From Burkholderia sp. WSM2232 (lineage in GTDB: Bacteria; Pseudomonadota; Gammaproteobacteria; Burkholderiales; Burkholderiaceae), in the NCBI RefSeq assembly GCF_000472545.1, contig NZ_AWZV01000033.1, forward strand, positions 222-64,221: a stretch of DNA of 64,000 nucleotides, read 5' to 3'. The translations under genes were made by a program, and so were the position numbers. The notes under the pieces were generated by a model. It was not told the DNA's origin and searched no databases. It worked only from the letters and a program-made list of their open reading frames with translations. Shown one piece after another: positions 17,670 to 26,526 of the stretch (its first letter is position 1; every line of letters starts with the position of its first letter).

Positions 17670-18464
17670 ATGAAACTGCTCAAGCCCTGGTTGGCGCTGG
17701 CCTGCGCTTTCGCATCGGTGACGGCGTCGCCCGCCGCGCTTGCGGCCGATACATCCACGCTGCGTTTCGGGCTCGAAGCGCAGTATCCGCCGTTCGAATC
17801 GAAGGGCCCTAACGGAGAGTTGCAAGGGCTCGACATCGACGTGGGCAATGCCGTGTGCGCCGCCGCGCATATGACTTGCAAGTGGGTGGAGACGTCGTTC
17901 GACGGTTTGATTCCCGCGTTGCAGGGCCGCAAATTCGACGCGATCAATTCGGCGATGAATGCGACCGAGCAGCGTCGCCAGACCATCGACTTCACGACGG
18001 TCGTCTACCGTGTGCCGACGCAACTCATTGCAAAGCGCGACAGCGGTCTGCTGCCGAACGCCGAGGCGCTGAAGGGCAAACGCGTGGGCGTGCTGCAGGC
18101 GTCGATTCAGGAGACGTTTGCAAAGACGCATTGGGAGCCGGCGGGCGTGACTGTCGTCGCGTATCAGGATCAGAACCAGGTCTACACGGACCTCGTCGCC
18201 GGGCGGCTCGACGCAACGCTCGTGCTCGCGCCCGCGGGGCAAACCGGCTTTCTGTCGAAGCCGAACGGCAAGGACTATGCGTTCGTCGGGCAGCCGGTTC
18301 GCGACGACAAGATTCTCGGCAGCGGCATCGCATACGGCATCCGCAAAGGCGATACAGCGTTGCGCGAGCGCCTGAACGCGGCTATCGCCAAGGTGCAGGC
18401 AGACGGCACGGTGAAGACGCTCGCGACGAAATACCTCGGCAATATCGACGTTTCCGCGAAATAG
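17670..18464 (+). CDS. Periplasmic amino-acid-binding protein of an ABC transporter (Arg/His/Lys type)
   Basis: 264 residues from the ATG at 17670, with AAGGA upstream; an overlapping upstream open frame is not used. A Sec signal peptide (MKLLKPWLALACAFASVTAS...ALA|AD) is followed by a bacterial solute-binding family 3 domain: LRFGLEAQYPPFESKGPNGELQ (start), GLDIDVGNAVC, FDGLIPALQGRKFDAI and the hinge GKRVGVLQASIQE. It resembles ArtJ/HisJ/LAO proteins. No permease or ATPase gene is adjacent, so it must share a transporter encoded elsewhere. Confidence 0.9.
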   Translation: MKLLKPWLALACAFASVTASPAALAADTSTLRFGLEAQYPPFESKGPNGELQGLDIDVGNAVCAAAHMTCKWVETSFDGLIPALQGRKFDAINSAMNATEQRRQTIDFTTVVYRVPTQLIAKRDSGLLPNAEALKGKRVGVLQASIQETFAKTHWEPAGVTVVAYQDQNQVYTDLVAGRLDATLVLAPAGQTGFLSKPNGKDYAFVGQPVRDDKILGSGIAYGIRKGDTALRERLNAAIAKVQADGTVKTLATKYLGNIDVSAK

Positions 18465-18610
18465 GCGGGCGAGGCGGGCGCTAGGCGCGCTCGTCACGGC
18501 ATGATCCGACTTGTTGGCGGCGTGCTCGACCGCTACGATAAGTGGTCTCGCGAGGTTGCGGCTGCTGGCCGCGCTTGTGCGCGAGGCCCACGCATATCGG
18601 AGACACGCTA

Positions 18611-19582
18611 ATGAGCACGACGAAAGCGGCGATAACTCGTGTGGATCGCGCAAGCGCTCACGGCAACCGCGCAAGCGCTCAGGGGAACCGCACAAGCGCT
18701 CCGGCGAAAAGGGCAAGCCCTAAGGGCAACGGTGCAAGCGCCCAACGCAACCGCGCGACCGCTCAAGCAAACCTCGCAAGCGAGCCGCGCTTCTGGCGTA
18801 GCGACGCGTTGCCGTACATCGAGGCGCGTTCCATCGAAGACGGTCGCGACATCTGCTACGCCAAGCACTCTCACGAAACGTTTTCGATCGGCGCGGTCAC
18901 CGGCGGGCGCAGCGTGTATGTGAATCGCCATGCCCGCGAGTGGACCGGCGCAGGCGCGGTCGTTCTGATGAATCCCGACGACGTGCATGCGTGCAACCCA
19001 GTCGCCGACGAGCGCTGGTCGTATCGCATGCTTCATGTCGACGTGGCGTGGCTCACCGATCTGCAACACGAGCTCGGCTTCAGTGCAAACCGCGCGTTTC
19101 GCGCGTTCTCGCAGACCATGAGCACAGACGCCGAACTGTTCGACGGCCTGAACCGGCTGCATGGCATTCTCGTCGACAGCGAAACGGATCTGCTGCGCAA
19201 GCAAAGCGCAGCGATAACGTTCTTCACAGAAGTTCAGCAGCGCCTGAACCGTGCTCCTTGTTGCGGCGACCCTGCGAGCCGTCAGCTCGCGCGTGCGGCT
19301 GAATTCATCGCGGACAATTGCACGCAGGCGCTCAGGCTCGAGGACATATGCGAGGCGGCGGGTTTGTCTGCCTCGCATCTGATTCGCGCGTTCAAAGAGC
19401 GATATGGCATGACGCCGCATGCTTATCTGATCAATCGCCGCATTCAGTACAGCCGCGCACAACTGAGGCGAGGCCGCCTGATTGCTGAAGTGGCGCTCGA
19501 CGCGGGCTTTGCCGATCAGGCGCATTTGCAGCGCACGTTCAAACGCCTGGTCGCGGTGACGCCTGGGCAGTATCGTAGTTGA
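18611..19582 (+). CDS. AraC-family regulator with an N-terminal heptapeptide repeat
   Basis: 323 residues from the ATG at 18611, with GGAGA 6-8 bases upstream; an in-frame GTG at 18542 is less likely. After about 12 residues come seven 7-residue units (RASAHGN, RASAQGN, RTSAPAK, RASPKGN, GASAQRN, RATAQAN, LASEPRF) encoded by a 21-bp DNA repeat. A cupin-like AraC ligand domain (CYAKHSHETFSIGAVTGG) and a C-terminal helix-turn-helix pair (LEDICEAAGLSASHLIRAF, then AEVALDAGFADQAHLQRTF) follow. The convergent neighbour is a LysE exporter, a common regulator-exporter pairing. Confidence 0.88.
   Translation: MSTTKAAITRVDRASAHGNRASAQGNRTSAPAKRASPKGNGASAQRNRATAQANLASEPRFWRSDALPYIEARSIEDGRDICYAKHSHETFSIGAVTGGRSVYVNRHAREWTGAGAVVLMNPDDVHACNPVADERWSYRMLHVDVAWLTDLQHELGFSANRAFRAFSQTMSTDAELFDGLNRLHGILVDSETDLLRKQSAAITFFTEVQQRLNRAPCCGDPASRQLARAAEFIADNCTQALRLEDICEAAGLSASHLIRAFKERYGMTPHAYLINRRIQYSRAQLRRGRLIAEVALDAGFADQAHLQRTFKRLVAVTPGQYRS
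18647..18793 (+). repeat. 21-bp tandem repeat array inside the AraC gene (7 units)
   Basis: Seven degenerate 21-bp units starting at 18647, 18668, 18689, 18710, 18731, 18752 and 18773. The first reads CGCGCAAGCGCTCACGGCAA plus C. The unit keeps the reading frame, so copy-number change would alter length by 7 residues without a frameshift. Confidence 0.85.
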
Positions 19583-19598
19583 GCACGCTTGCGCTCGT

Positions 19599-19629
19599 GT
19601 TTGGCAGGCGCCTTGCATGCCCGCCAAAC
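19599..19629. terminator. Hairpin between convergent AraC and LysE genes, possible shared terminator
   Basis: GTTTGGC-A-GGC, a 9-base loop, then GCC-C-GCCAAAC: a 7+3-bp stem with one mismatch between the two stop codons. T-runs are short on both sides, so strength is uncertain. Confidence 0.45.
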
Positions 19630-19646
19630 CGCAGCACAACCACGCA

Positions 19647-20234
19647 TCACGTTGCAACGAGGTACAACGCGCTCGCGCCAAGCAACGCGGCCATGGCCCG
19701 GTTGAACAACCTCACACGCTGCGGCGCCTGCAGATACTTGCGCAGGTACGTACCGGCATAGGCCCAGCTTGCAATCGACACATAACACACCACGAAGTAA
19801 ATCACCGCAAACTGCCAGACGAGTTCGGCGTCGCCGTCGGCTGCATAGGCGCCCATGCCGGCCAGCGACGCGAGCCAGGCTTTCGGATTGAGCCACTGCA
19901 TCGCCGCGCCGTACGCAAACGAGGGACCGCGTGACGGTGCGTCGGCGCCGAGGCGGCCGTCGTCGACGGCAAGTCTATAGGCCATGTACAGCAGAAACGC
20001 CACGCCGGCCCATTTGACGACCTCGACAAGAACGGGAACACGCGCCAGCAGTTCGTGCAGCCCCAGGCCGACAAGCAGAAGCAGCAACGTAAAGCCGACG
20101 GTCGCGCCGCTCACGTGACGCAGGCTCGCGGCAAAGCCATGCTGCGCGCCGGCGCTCAACGCGACGACGTTGACTGGACCGGGCGAAATAGACGAAGCCA
20201 GCGCGAACGCGGCCATGGAGAACAAAACGGACAT
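19647..20234 (-). CDS. LysE/RhtB-family exporter
   Basis: 195 residues from the ATG at 20234, with GAGG 6 bases upstream. It begins with the family signature AFALASSISPGPVNVVALSAG and has about six membrane segments and NPKAWLASLAGMGAYAA. The family exports amino acids or related small molecules across the inner membrane. It is convergent with the repeat-bearing AraC regulator, which probably controls it. Confidence 0.9.
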   Translation of the reverse strand: MSVLFSMAAFALASSISPGPVNVVALSAGAQHGFAASLRHVSGATVGFTLLLLLVGLGLHELLARVPVLVEVVKWAGVAFLLYMAYRLAVDDGRLGADAPSRGPSFAYGAAMQWLNPKAWLASLAGMGAYAADGDAELVWQFAVIYFVVCYVSIASWAYAGTYLRKYLQAPQRVRLFNRAMAALLGASALYLVAT

Positions 20235-20324
20235 CGGAGCCTCGATACGTGAATGCGCGGGATTGACGCGCTAGAACGGTATCGGCGGCGAGGCAGGGTG
20301 TATTGAAGGAAATTGCTATACGGG

Positions 20325-21398
20325 CTACAGGCTGCCGTTTTCCACGACGCGGCTCTCCGCACGCCAGCGCAGCATACCGCCCGCGAGGTTCGCCACCTTA
20401 TCGAAGCCCGCCTGGCGCAGGATCACCGTGGCTTGCGCCGAACGGCCCCCCGCGCGGCACACGGTCACGACGGGGCAATCTTTGCTCAGCTCGGCGGCGC
20501 ATGCCGCCAGATTGCCAAGCGAAATGAGCTGGGCGTGAGGAATGCGGCCAAGCGGCCCGTCGAACTCATCCGGCTCGCGCACGTCCACGATTTGCACCGA
20601 ACGCAGATTGTCCTCGAGCCATTGCGGCCCGACTTCCCAGATTCCCGCGAACGTATAGGCAAGCGGCGCCCAATCCGGTTCGGCGGCCTGCGTCGGGTCG
20701 CTCGCCGCCTCGCCGCATTTGAGGTTTGCAGGCACCGCAACGTCGATTTGCTTGGGATGCGGCAGCCGCAGGTTCGTCACGTAGCCGACGAAATCGTCTT
20801 CGCACAGCTCGCCGCCCAGGCGCGGATTGAAGCGCCGCTCTTCGGCGACGCTCGTGACCGTCAGGCCGCGGTAGTCGTGGGCCGGGTACAGCAGGCAGGT
20901 GTCGGGCTGACTGAAGATCTGCCCGTGGATTGCACGGTACATCGTGCGGGCATCGCCTTGCTGGAAATCGGTGCGCCCTGTGCCGCGAATCAGCAGGCAG
21001 TCGCCCGTGAACATCATGCTGCCGTCGTCGAGTGCAAGGCTGATGCAGCCGTTTGTATGACCGGGCGTTGCCCGCACTTCGACGTAGCGTGTGCCGAATT
21101 CGCACCGGTCGCCGTGATTCAGATAGCGGTCGGCGCCTTGCGCGCCGCTCGCAGCCGATATCGCGATCTGGCTGCCGACGCGGCGTTTCATCATCCATGC
21201 TCCCGTCACGTGATCGGCGTGCACGTGAGTGTCGATCGTGTAACGAAGGTGCAGCCCGAGTTCCTGAATCAGCGCGCTGTCGCGGCGCACCTGCTCAAAC
21301 ACGGGGTCGATAAGCACCGCTTCGCGCGTCGTGCTGTCGGCAAGAAGATACGTGTAGGTGGACGACTGCGGGTCGATGAGTTGGCGGAAAATCAGCAA
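20325..21398 (-). CDS. Persulfide dioxygenase-rhodanese fusion protein
   Basis: 357 residues from a TTG start at 21398, supported by GGAG upstream (GGAGACCAAACC-TTG) and by family length. The N-terminal metallo-beta-lactamase domain has iron ligands in THVHADHV (His58, His60, Asp62, His63), ATPGH (His114) and FTGD (Asp133), as in ETHE1 persulfide dioxygenases. The C-terminal rhodanese domain (about 255-357) has active-site loop VCRAGGRS with Cys314. Fusions of this kind, such as PRF of Burkholderia phytofirmans, oxidise glutathione persulfide to sulfite and move sulfur to or from thiosulfate. It follows the peroxiredoxin gene on the same strand after 73 bp with a strong hairpin. Confidence 0.93.
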   Translation of the reverse strand: MLIFRQLIDPQSSTYTYLLADSTTREAVLIDPVFEQVRRDSALIQELGLHLRYTIDTHVHADHVTGAWMMKRRVGSQIAISAASGAQGADRYLNHGDRCEFGTRYVEVRATPGHTNGCISLALDDGSMMFTGDCLLIRGTGRTDFQQGDARTMYRAIHGQIFSQPDTCLLYPAHDYRGLTVTSVAEERRFNPRLGGELCEDDFVGYVTNLRLPHPKQIDVAVPANLKCGEAASDPTQAAEPDWAPLAYTFAGIWEVGPQWLEDNLRSVQIVDVREPDEFDGPLGRIPHAQLISLGNLAACAAELSKDCPVVTVCRAGGRSAQATVILRQAGFDKVANLAGGMLRWRAESRVVENGSL

Positions 21399-21429
21399 GG
21401 TTTGGTCTCCGTGGTGCGCATTGTCGCGA

Positions 21430-21457
21430 GAGCCGGGCGCGTGGCGGCGCCCGGCTC
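21430..21457 (-). other. Intercistronic hairpin between the peroxiredoxin and persulfide dioxygenase genes
   Basis: GAGCCGGGCGC-GTGGCG-GCGCCCGGCTC is a perfect 11-bp stem. It lies 14 bases after the peroxiredoxin stop and about 30 bases before the TTG start of the next gene, without a T-run. Confidence 0.55.
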
Positions 21458-21471
21458 AGCGCGCCGCAACC

Positions 21472-22125
21472 TCACCGTGGCTGCGCAACGTACCGCAAAT
21501 ACGGCTTCAGGGTTTTGAAGCCTTCGGGGTATTTCTTCGCTGCATCATCGTTCGAGACGGACGTCGGAATGATGACATCGTCCCCCGGCTTCCAGTTCAC
21601 GGGCGTGGCCACCGAATGTTTCGCGCTCAACTGTAGCGAATCGAGCAGACGCAGCACTTCGTCGAAATTGCGCCCGGAACTCATCGGGTACACGAGCATC
21701 GCCTTGATCTTCTTGTCCGGCCCGATGATGAACACCGAGCGCACCGTAGCGTTATCCACTGCGGTGCGCGTGCCGCCGCCGGCGTTCGGGTGAATCATAT
21801 CGTAGAGCTTTGCGACGTTCAGATCGGCGTCGCCGATCAGCGGGTAATTGACCGCGTGGCCCTGCGTTTCTTCAATATCCTTGACCCACCTCTGATGATC
21901 GCTGACGGGGTCGACACTCAGGCCGATAATCTTCGTATTGCGCTTTTCGAATTCCGGCTTGAGGCCGGCCATGTATCCGAGCTCAGTGGTGCAGACGGGC
22001 GTGAAGTCCTTTGGATGCGAGAACAGAACCGCCCACTGGTCGCCGATCCATTCGTGGAAACGGATCGTGCCTTCAGTGGTTTCCGCGGTGAAATCCGGAG
22101 CTTCCTCTCCTAGTCGAATCGACAT
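21472..22125 (-). CDS. 1-Cys peroxiredoxin (Prx6 type)
   Basis: 217 residues from the ATG at 22125. An ATG two codons earlier sits directly on the GGAGG ribosome site, so 22125, with 6-base spacing, is preferred. The peroxidatic site is SHPKDFTPVCTTELGYM with Cys45. The C-terminal dimerisation extension (SVATPVNWKPGDDVIIPTSV, KKYPEGFKTLKPYLR) marks the Prx6 class, which lacks a resolving cysteine. It reduces peroxides with an external thiol. Its position upstream of the persulfide dioxygenase suggests a joint response to oxidant and sulfide stress (inference). Confidence 0.94.
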   Translation of the reverse strand: MSIRLGEEAPDFTAETTEGTIRFHEWIGDQWAVLFSHPKDFTPVCTTELGYMAGLKPEFEKRNTKIIGLSVDPVSDHQRWVKDIEETQGHAVNYPLIGDADLNVAKLYDMIHPNAGGGTRTAVDNATVRSVFIIGPDKKIKAMLVYPMSSGRNFDEVLRLLDSLQLSAKHSVATPVNWKPGDDVIIPTSVSNDDAAKKYPEGFKTLKPYLRYVAQPR

Positions 22126-22417
22126 CGTCATCCTCCATGAGAACGCGCCGGGGAAGTGCGCCGATTTTCGGCCGCGATCCCCGGGCTGCCTGAACGTTTG
22201 ATCAGGCGATTGCTTGCCTCCGATCAGCCCCCAGCCGCCTCTACGGTCTTCGTGCAGGAGGAACCTGCGCGCGTGCGAGACTGCACGTCTTCGCGGATTG
22301 CTGTACTGCGCAAACACACGGACGCACACGGATGCGCCACGCGTCGCGCTTAAAGCGTAGGACAAAAAAGCGCGCGGCTCTAGCCAGCATGCAGGGTCAA
22401 TCCGCCGCGTCGGCGAA

Positions 22418-23104
22418 TTACGTTTCGCTCCACATGCGCAGGAGGTTGTGATAGCAGCCGACCAGCGTGCGGCGAGCGGCGTCGTCCGCATTCGACGCGT
22501 TCAGGCGCTGGATCGCGCCGTCCATGTCGAACAGCATCGCGCGCTGCGTGTCGTCGCGCACGAGGCTTTGCACCCAGAAGAAGCTCGACACGCGCGCGCC
22601 GCGCGTCACCGGCCGCACCTGATGCAGGCTCGTGCCCGGGTAAACGATGGCATGCCCGGCGGGCAGCTTGACTTCCTGCACGCCGAACGTGTCTTCTATC
22701 AGCAGTTCGCCGCCGTCGTAGTCGCCAGGCGGCGTGAGGAACAGCGTGACGGACAGATCGGTACGCACGCGCGCGCCGCTTCCGGGCACGAGGCGGATTG
22801 CGCCGTCGACATGGCTACCGAAATGCATGCCGCCTTCATAGCGATTAAAGAGCGGCGGATAAACCTTGTTCGGCAGCGCGGCGCTGATGAAAAGCGGATG
22901 CCGCTCGAGCGCCGCGAGGATTCTGTCGCCCATTTCCAGCGCAATCGGCGAGCCTTCGGCAATCTGCTGATTGCGCTTGACGGGCGCGCCCTGATAGCCG
23001 GCCGTTGCCCGACCATCCACCCACGAGCCGGTGGCCGCCTCGAGTTGGGCGCGCATCGCGGCGGCGTCCGCGGGACTGAAAACGTCGGGGATCGAGACAA
23101 TCAT
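22418..23104 (-). CDS. piuC: PiuC/YbiX-type Fe(II)- and 2-oxoglutarate-dependent hydroxylase
   Basis: 228 residues from the ATG at 23104; an in-frame TTG seven codons earlier is a weaker choice. It is a PKHD-type dioxygenase: iron ligands in HFGSHVDGA and a distal His in [13 protein letters not shown], with [17 protein letters not shown]-like [20 protein letters not shown] preceding. The family acts on iron-starvation substrates and is usually paired with a Fiu/PiuA TonB receptor, as here: the receptor gene lies just upstream on the same strand. Probably Fur-controlled through the receptor promoter. Confidence 0.92.
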   Translation of the reverse strand: MIVSIPDVFSPADAAAMRAQLEAATGSWVDGRATAGYQGAPVKRNQQIAEGSPIALEMGDRILAALERHPLFISAALPNKVYPPLFNRYEGGMHFGSHVDGAIRLVPGSGARVRTDLSVTLFLTPPGDYDGGELLIEDTFGVQEVKLPAGHAIVYPGTSLHQVRPVTRGARVSSFFWVQSLVRDDTQRAMLFDMDGAIQRLNASNADDAARRTLVGCYHNLLRMWSET

Positions 23105-23127
23105 GGTTGGAGTTTCCTGCTGCAAAA

Positions 23128-23178
23128 CCGCGCGCCTGTTTGCTTGCCCGACAAAGCGGGCAGCGAACAGGCGCGCGG
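23128..23178 (-). terminator. Long hairpin between fiu and piuC, possible attenuator
   Basis: CCGCGCGCCTGTTTGC... (23128-23150) pairs with the arm at 23157-23178 (CGGGCAGCGAACAGGCGCGC plus GG): about 22 bp with one bulge and a 6-base loop. On the minus strand it is followed by TTTTGC. It probably lets only part of fiu transcription continue into piuC, or protects the fiu 3' end. Confidence 0.6.
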
Positions 23179-23215
23179 AGTGCCTGGCGTACGGGTTGAG
23201 TTCGCCGCCCGGCGG

Positions 23216-25441
23216 TCAGAAGAACCGGTAGTTTAACGTCGCGAGGAACGTGCGGCCGTTGCCCGGCACCGCGCGTCCGCCGTCCGACGGAATCAGCGCG
23301 TCGTAGTAGTTCTTGTCCGTGAGATTCAGCACGTTGAACTGGACGTCGTATTTTTTCGCGTGATACGCCGCCATCGCATCCCAGCGCGTATAGCCGCCGA
23401 CCTTCACGAAGTTGTTGTTCGCCGCATAGCGTGACGACGAGTAGATCGGTCCGCCGCCAATTTCCCAATGCGGCGTGAATGCGTAGGTGGTCCACAGCGT
23501 CAGCATGTTGCGCGGCGTGTTGGCGGGCGTTTTGCCGGCGGTGCCGTCGAGCGCCTTCAGGATCGTGGCGTCCATGTATGTGTAGCCGCCGAACACCTGC
23601 CACTTGCTCGTGATGTGGCCCGCCACGCCGAGCTGGTAGCCCCGCACGCGCACGTCGCCGTCGAGCGTGTAGCTGCCGTCCGCATTCAATGTACGCGCGT
23701 TCGTCTTCTCGATGTTAAAGAGCGACTGCGTGACCGACAGTCCGCCGCCCAGCAGGTCCAGCTTCGCGCCGATTTCATACGACTTGTTGTGCTCAGGCGG
23801 CAGGTTCTGCTGCCGGTTGGTGAGCGTGAGCGCTTCGAGCGACGGATTGAACGACGTGCCGTACGACACGTAGTAAGACTGCCAGTCTGCCGGCTGCCAG
23901 ATCACGCCGCCGCGCACGCTCGTGAAGTAGTTCGTCTGGGTCGCGTAGGAGGGCGAATTGATCGAGTTGTGGATCGACGCTTCATAGCGGTCCCAGCGCA
24001 GGCCGCCCACCACTTTCCAGTGTTCGCCGATGGAAACCGTGTCGTTCGCGTAGACGCCCACGCCGTTCGCGCTCGATTCCGCGAGATTCGTCGCAACCGT
24101 TTTTGCATTCGACGGACGCTTCGTATACGAGGGATCGACGAGCGGCACGATCGCAATGGTGTTCGAGGGCAGCCCCGGCGTCGTCGTCGCGAAGCTCTGG
24201 TTGCTATACGTTTCGTGACTCAGGTCGACGCCCGCCACGACGTCGTGTTTGATGAGGCCCGTATCGAACTTTGCTTCGATGTCGGTCGAGTTGTAGACCG
24301 AATGGTCGTTGATGTTGCGGTCCTTGCCTTGCAGCTTCACGAACAGTTTCGACGGATCGATGGTCGTGTAGTTGCCGTTGCTCAAAGCGCGCGATGTCGG
24401 CAGCGGACCGGTCAGCACCGAGGCCGCGTTGGTCGCGCGCGCTTCCGTGCTGTAGTGGCTGAACTGCGTCTGGTTGCGCAGTTTGAGGTTGTCGCTGAAG
24501 CGGTGTTCGATGCGGGCGTTGAGCGTTTGCACGTCCTGAATCGTGCGGTCGTCGGTGAAGCCGTAGAACGTGCCGCGATTGACCGGCGCCGGGTGGCCGT
24601 TGAGCGCGGGAATGCCGTAGTCCGGCTGGTCGCGGTTGTGCTGAATCAGCGCGGACAGGGTGATTTCCGTCGGCGTGCCGATGCCGAATTTGACTTCGGG
24701 CGCAACGCCGTAGTCCTTGTTCTTCATCACATCGCGCGACGAACCCTGGTCCTGGCCGAACGCGTTGATCCGGAATGCGGACGTCGACGTGATCGGCGCG
24801 TTCAGGTCGACGGTGGTGCGATAGCGGTCGTGCGTGCCGGCTTGCACGGACACGTCGGCGCGCGGCTTGAGCGAGGGCTGCTTGCTGACCTGATTGATGA
24901 CGCCGCCCGTCGAGCCGCGCCCGAAGTAGAGCGACGACGGGCCGTACAACACGTCGATCGATTCGAGGTTGAACGTGTCGCGGTAGTACTGGCCGCGGTC
25001 GCGGAAGCTGTCGAGGTAAATGTCGGTGCGCGCCGAGAAGCCGCGCAGGTTGATGTTGTTGCCGATCTGTCCGCCTTCCGCCCCGCCGATGGTGATGCCG
25101 GGCACGTTGCGCAGCGCGTCGGTAAACGAGCTCGCCGCCTGCGATTGCAGCACCGATTTAGGCACCACGACGGCGGCTTGCGGAATGTCGCGCAGCGCGG
25201 TCGGCACTTTGGCGCCGACGCTGGAGACGTCAGCCGCGAATTCTGCGGGCGCGCCGTTCTGGCCCGTCACCTTGACGGCGGGCAGCGTGGCGCCGTCGGA
25301 GTTCTGGCTGGCGCTTGAAGTGGAAGTCGAACTGGATGACGCGGGCTGTGCGCCGGTCGCGGGCGTTGCTGTCGTTTGAGCGTAAAGCGGCGTCGCGAAT
25401 GCGACCAGAACGGCCGCCGCGAGAGGCGTGTTTCGGAACAT
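23216..25441 (-). CDS. fiu: Fiu-type TonB-dependent catecholate siderophore receptor
   Basis: 741 residues from the ATG at 25441 with signal peptide (AVLVAFATPLYAQ). The plug domain (about 75-200) carries ALRDIPQAAVVVPKSVLQSQ, VPGITIGGAEGGQIGNNINLRG and VLYGPSSLYFGRGSTGGVIN. A 22-strand barrel follows, ending in the outer-membrane signal LATLNYRFF with terminal Phe. The plug pattern and pairing with piuC match the Fiu/PiuA group that takes up iron-bound monocatechols. A Fur box lies about 115 bp upstream. Confidence 0.93.
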   Translation of the reverse strand: MFRNTPLAAAVLVAFATPLYAQTTATPATGAQPASSSSTSTSSASQNSDGATLPAVKVTGQNGAPAEFAADVSSVGAKVPTALRDIPQAAVVVPKSVLQSQAASSFTDALRNVPGITIGGAEGGQIGNNINLRGFSARTDIYLDSFRDRGQYYRDTFNLESIDVLYGPSSLYFGRGSTGGVINQVSKQPSLKPRADVSVQAGTHDRYRTTVDLNAPITSTSAFRINAFGQDQGSSRDVMKNKDYGVAPEVKFGIGTPTEITLSALIQHNRDQPDYGIPALNGHPAPVNRGTFYGFTDDRTIQDVQTLNARIEHRFSDNLKLRNQTQFSHYSTEARATNAASVLTGPLPTSRALSNGNYTTIDPSKLFVKLQGKDRNINDHSVYNSTDIEAKFDTGLIKHDVVAGVDLSHETYSNQSFATTTPGLPSNTIAIVPLVDPSYTKRPSNAKTVATNLAESSANGVGVYANDTVSIGEHWKVVGGLRWDRYEASIHNSINSPSYATQTNYFTSVRGGVIWQPADWQSYYVSYGTSFNPSLEALTLTNRQQNLPPEHNKSYEIGAKLDLLGGGLSVTQSLFNIEKTNARTLNADGSYTLDGDVRVRGYQLGVAGHITSKWQVFGGYTYMDATILKALDGTAGKTPANTPRNMLTLWTTYAFTPHWEIGGGPIYSSSRYAANNNFVKVGGYTRWDAMAAYHAKKYDVQFNVLNLTDKNYYDALIPSDGGRAVPGNGRTFLATLNYRFF

Positions 25442-25854
25442 CTCAATACCCTGTCGTTGTCGCTATTGTTCTGATTCGACGGACGCCAGCATTCGTGCGG
25501 CGTCGGCAGAAAGCTGCCGGCCGCAACGGTAGCGGGCCCATCGTCTTGTTCTCAAATGAGAATCAGTATCATTACACGGATGATAATAGTTCGCAATAAT
25601 CTGTTACGCATGGGTAACACTTGGGGCGGGGAAATGTGCGGGGAGGCGGAGGCAGGCAGCAGTGGCGGGTGGGGCAAAAGCAAATAGGCCGGTTAGCTTG
25701 CGCTGACCCACGGCCCGCGGGCTGGCTTGAGCCGTGGTTCCTTGCGCGCTGGCCCTCGACGTTTCCTTGCATTCACAAAATGCATGCTGATTGTTGCGCT
25801 TGGACGCATGCTCATGCGGTCAGCTCAACCTGCTTTGTTGCTGCAAGACACGCC
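25442..25854. other. Non-coding region upstream of fiu
   Basis: 413 bp with no credible gene. It contains the Fur box and an AT-rich promoter zone (25545-25605); beyond that, nothing recognisable was seen. Confidence 0.6.
25555..25573 (-). promoter_or_regulatory. Fur box upstream of fiu
   Basis: AATGAGAATCAGTATCATT, close to the 19-bp Fur consensus of GATAAT-type repeats. The adjoining GATAATAG at 25582-25589 extends the AT-rich hexamer pattern. This indicates iron-repressed transcription of fiu-piuC. Confidence 0.82.
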
Positions 25855-26217
25855 CTACCTGGAGGTCTGATCGGGCAATCTGCCGACGTGCTTCAAGAAG
25901 GCGTCAATTTCCCAATCGTCATAGCCGAGCAGCAAACCAATCTCCCTTTCGACCTCTGGTATGAAGCCCTTCCCTCGAGTGCTCAGGTTAAGCGCAAGTA
26001 ATCGTTCTGCAGTCTCGCGATAACCTTGCCGGTAATAGATCGTGCACGTCAGATCGTCACTAGCGATCATTCCAAGGTGCAGGTTCGAAGGATCGTGGAT
26101 GAACGCGGCGGGTATCAGGTCCGAAAACATTGCCAGATTCTTCGTTCGCGCTGCCATCATCTCGTACTCAGCAAACTCATGAGGGCCGACTCCGGCCGGC
26201 GGCAGCACATTCTCCAT
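25855..26217 (-). CDS. Hypothetical protein, 120 residues
   Basis: 120 residues from the ATG at 26217, with AAGGAG about 9 bases upstream. I do not recognise a family. It is soluble and mixed alpha/beta by appearance, with EYEMMAARTKNLAMFSDLIPA and a C-terminal acidic DDWEIDAFLKHVG. No signal peptide. It sits 18 bp downstream of a second orphan gene on the same strand, so the two are probably co-transcribed. The surrounding 1.4 kb is sparse and lies beside tRNA-Lys, a usual landing site for foreign DNA. Confidence 0.7.
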   Translation of the reverse strand: MENVLPPAGVGPHEFAEYEMMAARTKNLAMFSDLIPAAFIHDPSNLHLGMIASDDLTCTIYYRQGYRETAERLLALNLSTRGKGFIPEVEREIGLLLGYDDWEIDAFLKHVGRLPDQTSR

Positions 26218-26235
26218 TAATTCGTTCTCCTTGAG

Positions 26236-26526
26236 TCAGCGCGGCGTTGGACCTGGAATTGGGAGCACTGGCTTCGTTTTGTCTTGCTGGTTTTTGTGGC
26301 AATCCGGGCATAACGGGTAGTAGCACCCGCCATTCGGGGCGCCACACTCTTTGCAACGGCATCGCGGCGGGATCCACCAACTGCCCGCGCCCCCACTTCC
26401 GTCTGTCTGAGGCGATTTGCTTCCTTCATCGCTGGCCCCGGTCAGAGCCAGCATCGAAATGCATGCTAAAGCGCCCACGATGAGTCGGCGCGCTACGAGA
26501 GGTCCTTTCACGATCTGAGTCTCCAT
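26236..26526 (-). CDS. Hypothetical exported Cys-rich protein, 96 residues
   Basis: 96 residues from the ATG at 26526; the frame opens further upstream to 26607, so the start is uncertain. The N terminus looks like a signal peptide (RRLIVGALACISMLALTGAS). The mature part is Gly/Pro/Trp-rich and then has clustered cysteines, CRCKEC and CYYPLCPDC, suggesting a metal-binding ribbon or disulfide knot. It ends in a Pro-rich tail. No family recognised. It precedes the 120-residue gene by 18 bp. Confidence 0.6.
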   Translation of the reverse strand: METQIVKGPLVARRLIVGALACISMLALTGASDEGSKSPQTDGSGGAGSWWIPPRCRCKECGAPNGGCYYPLCPDCHKNQQDKTKPVLPIPGPTPR

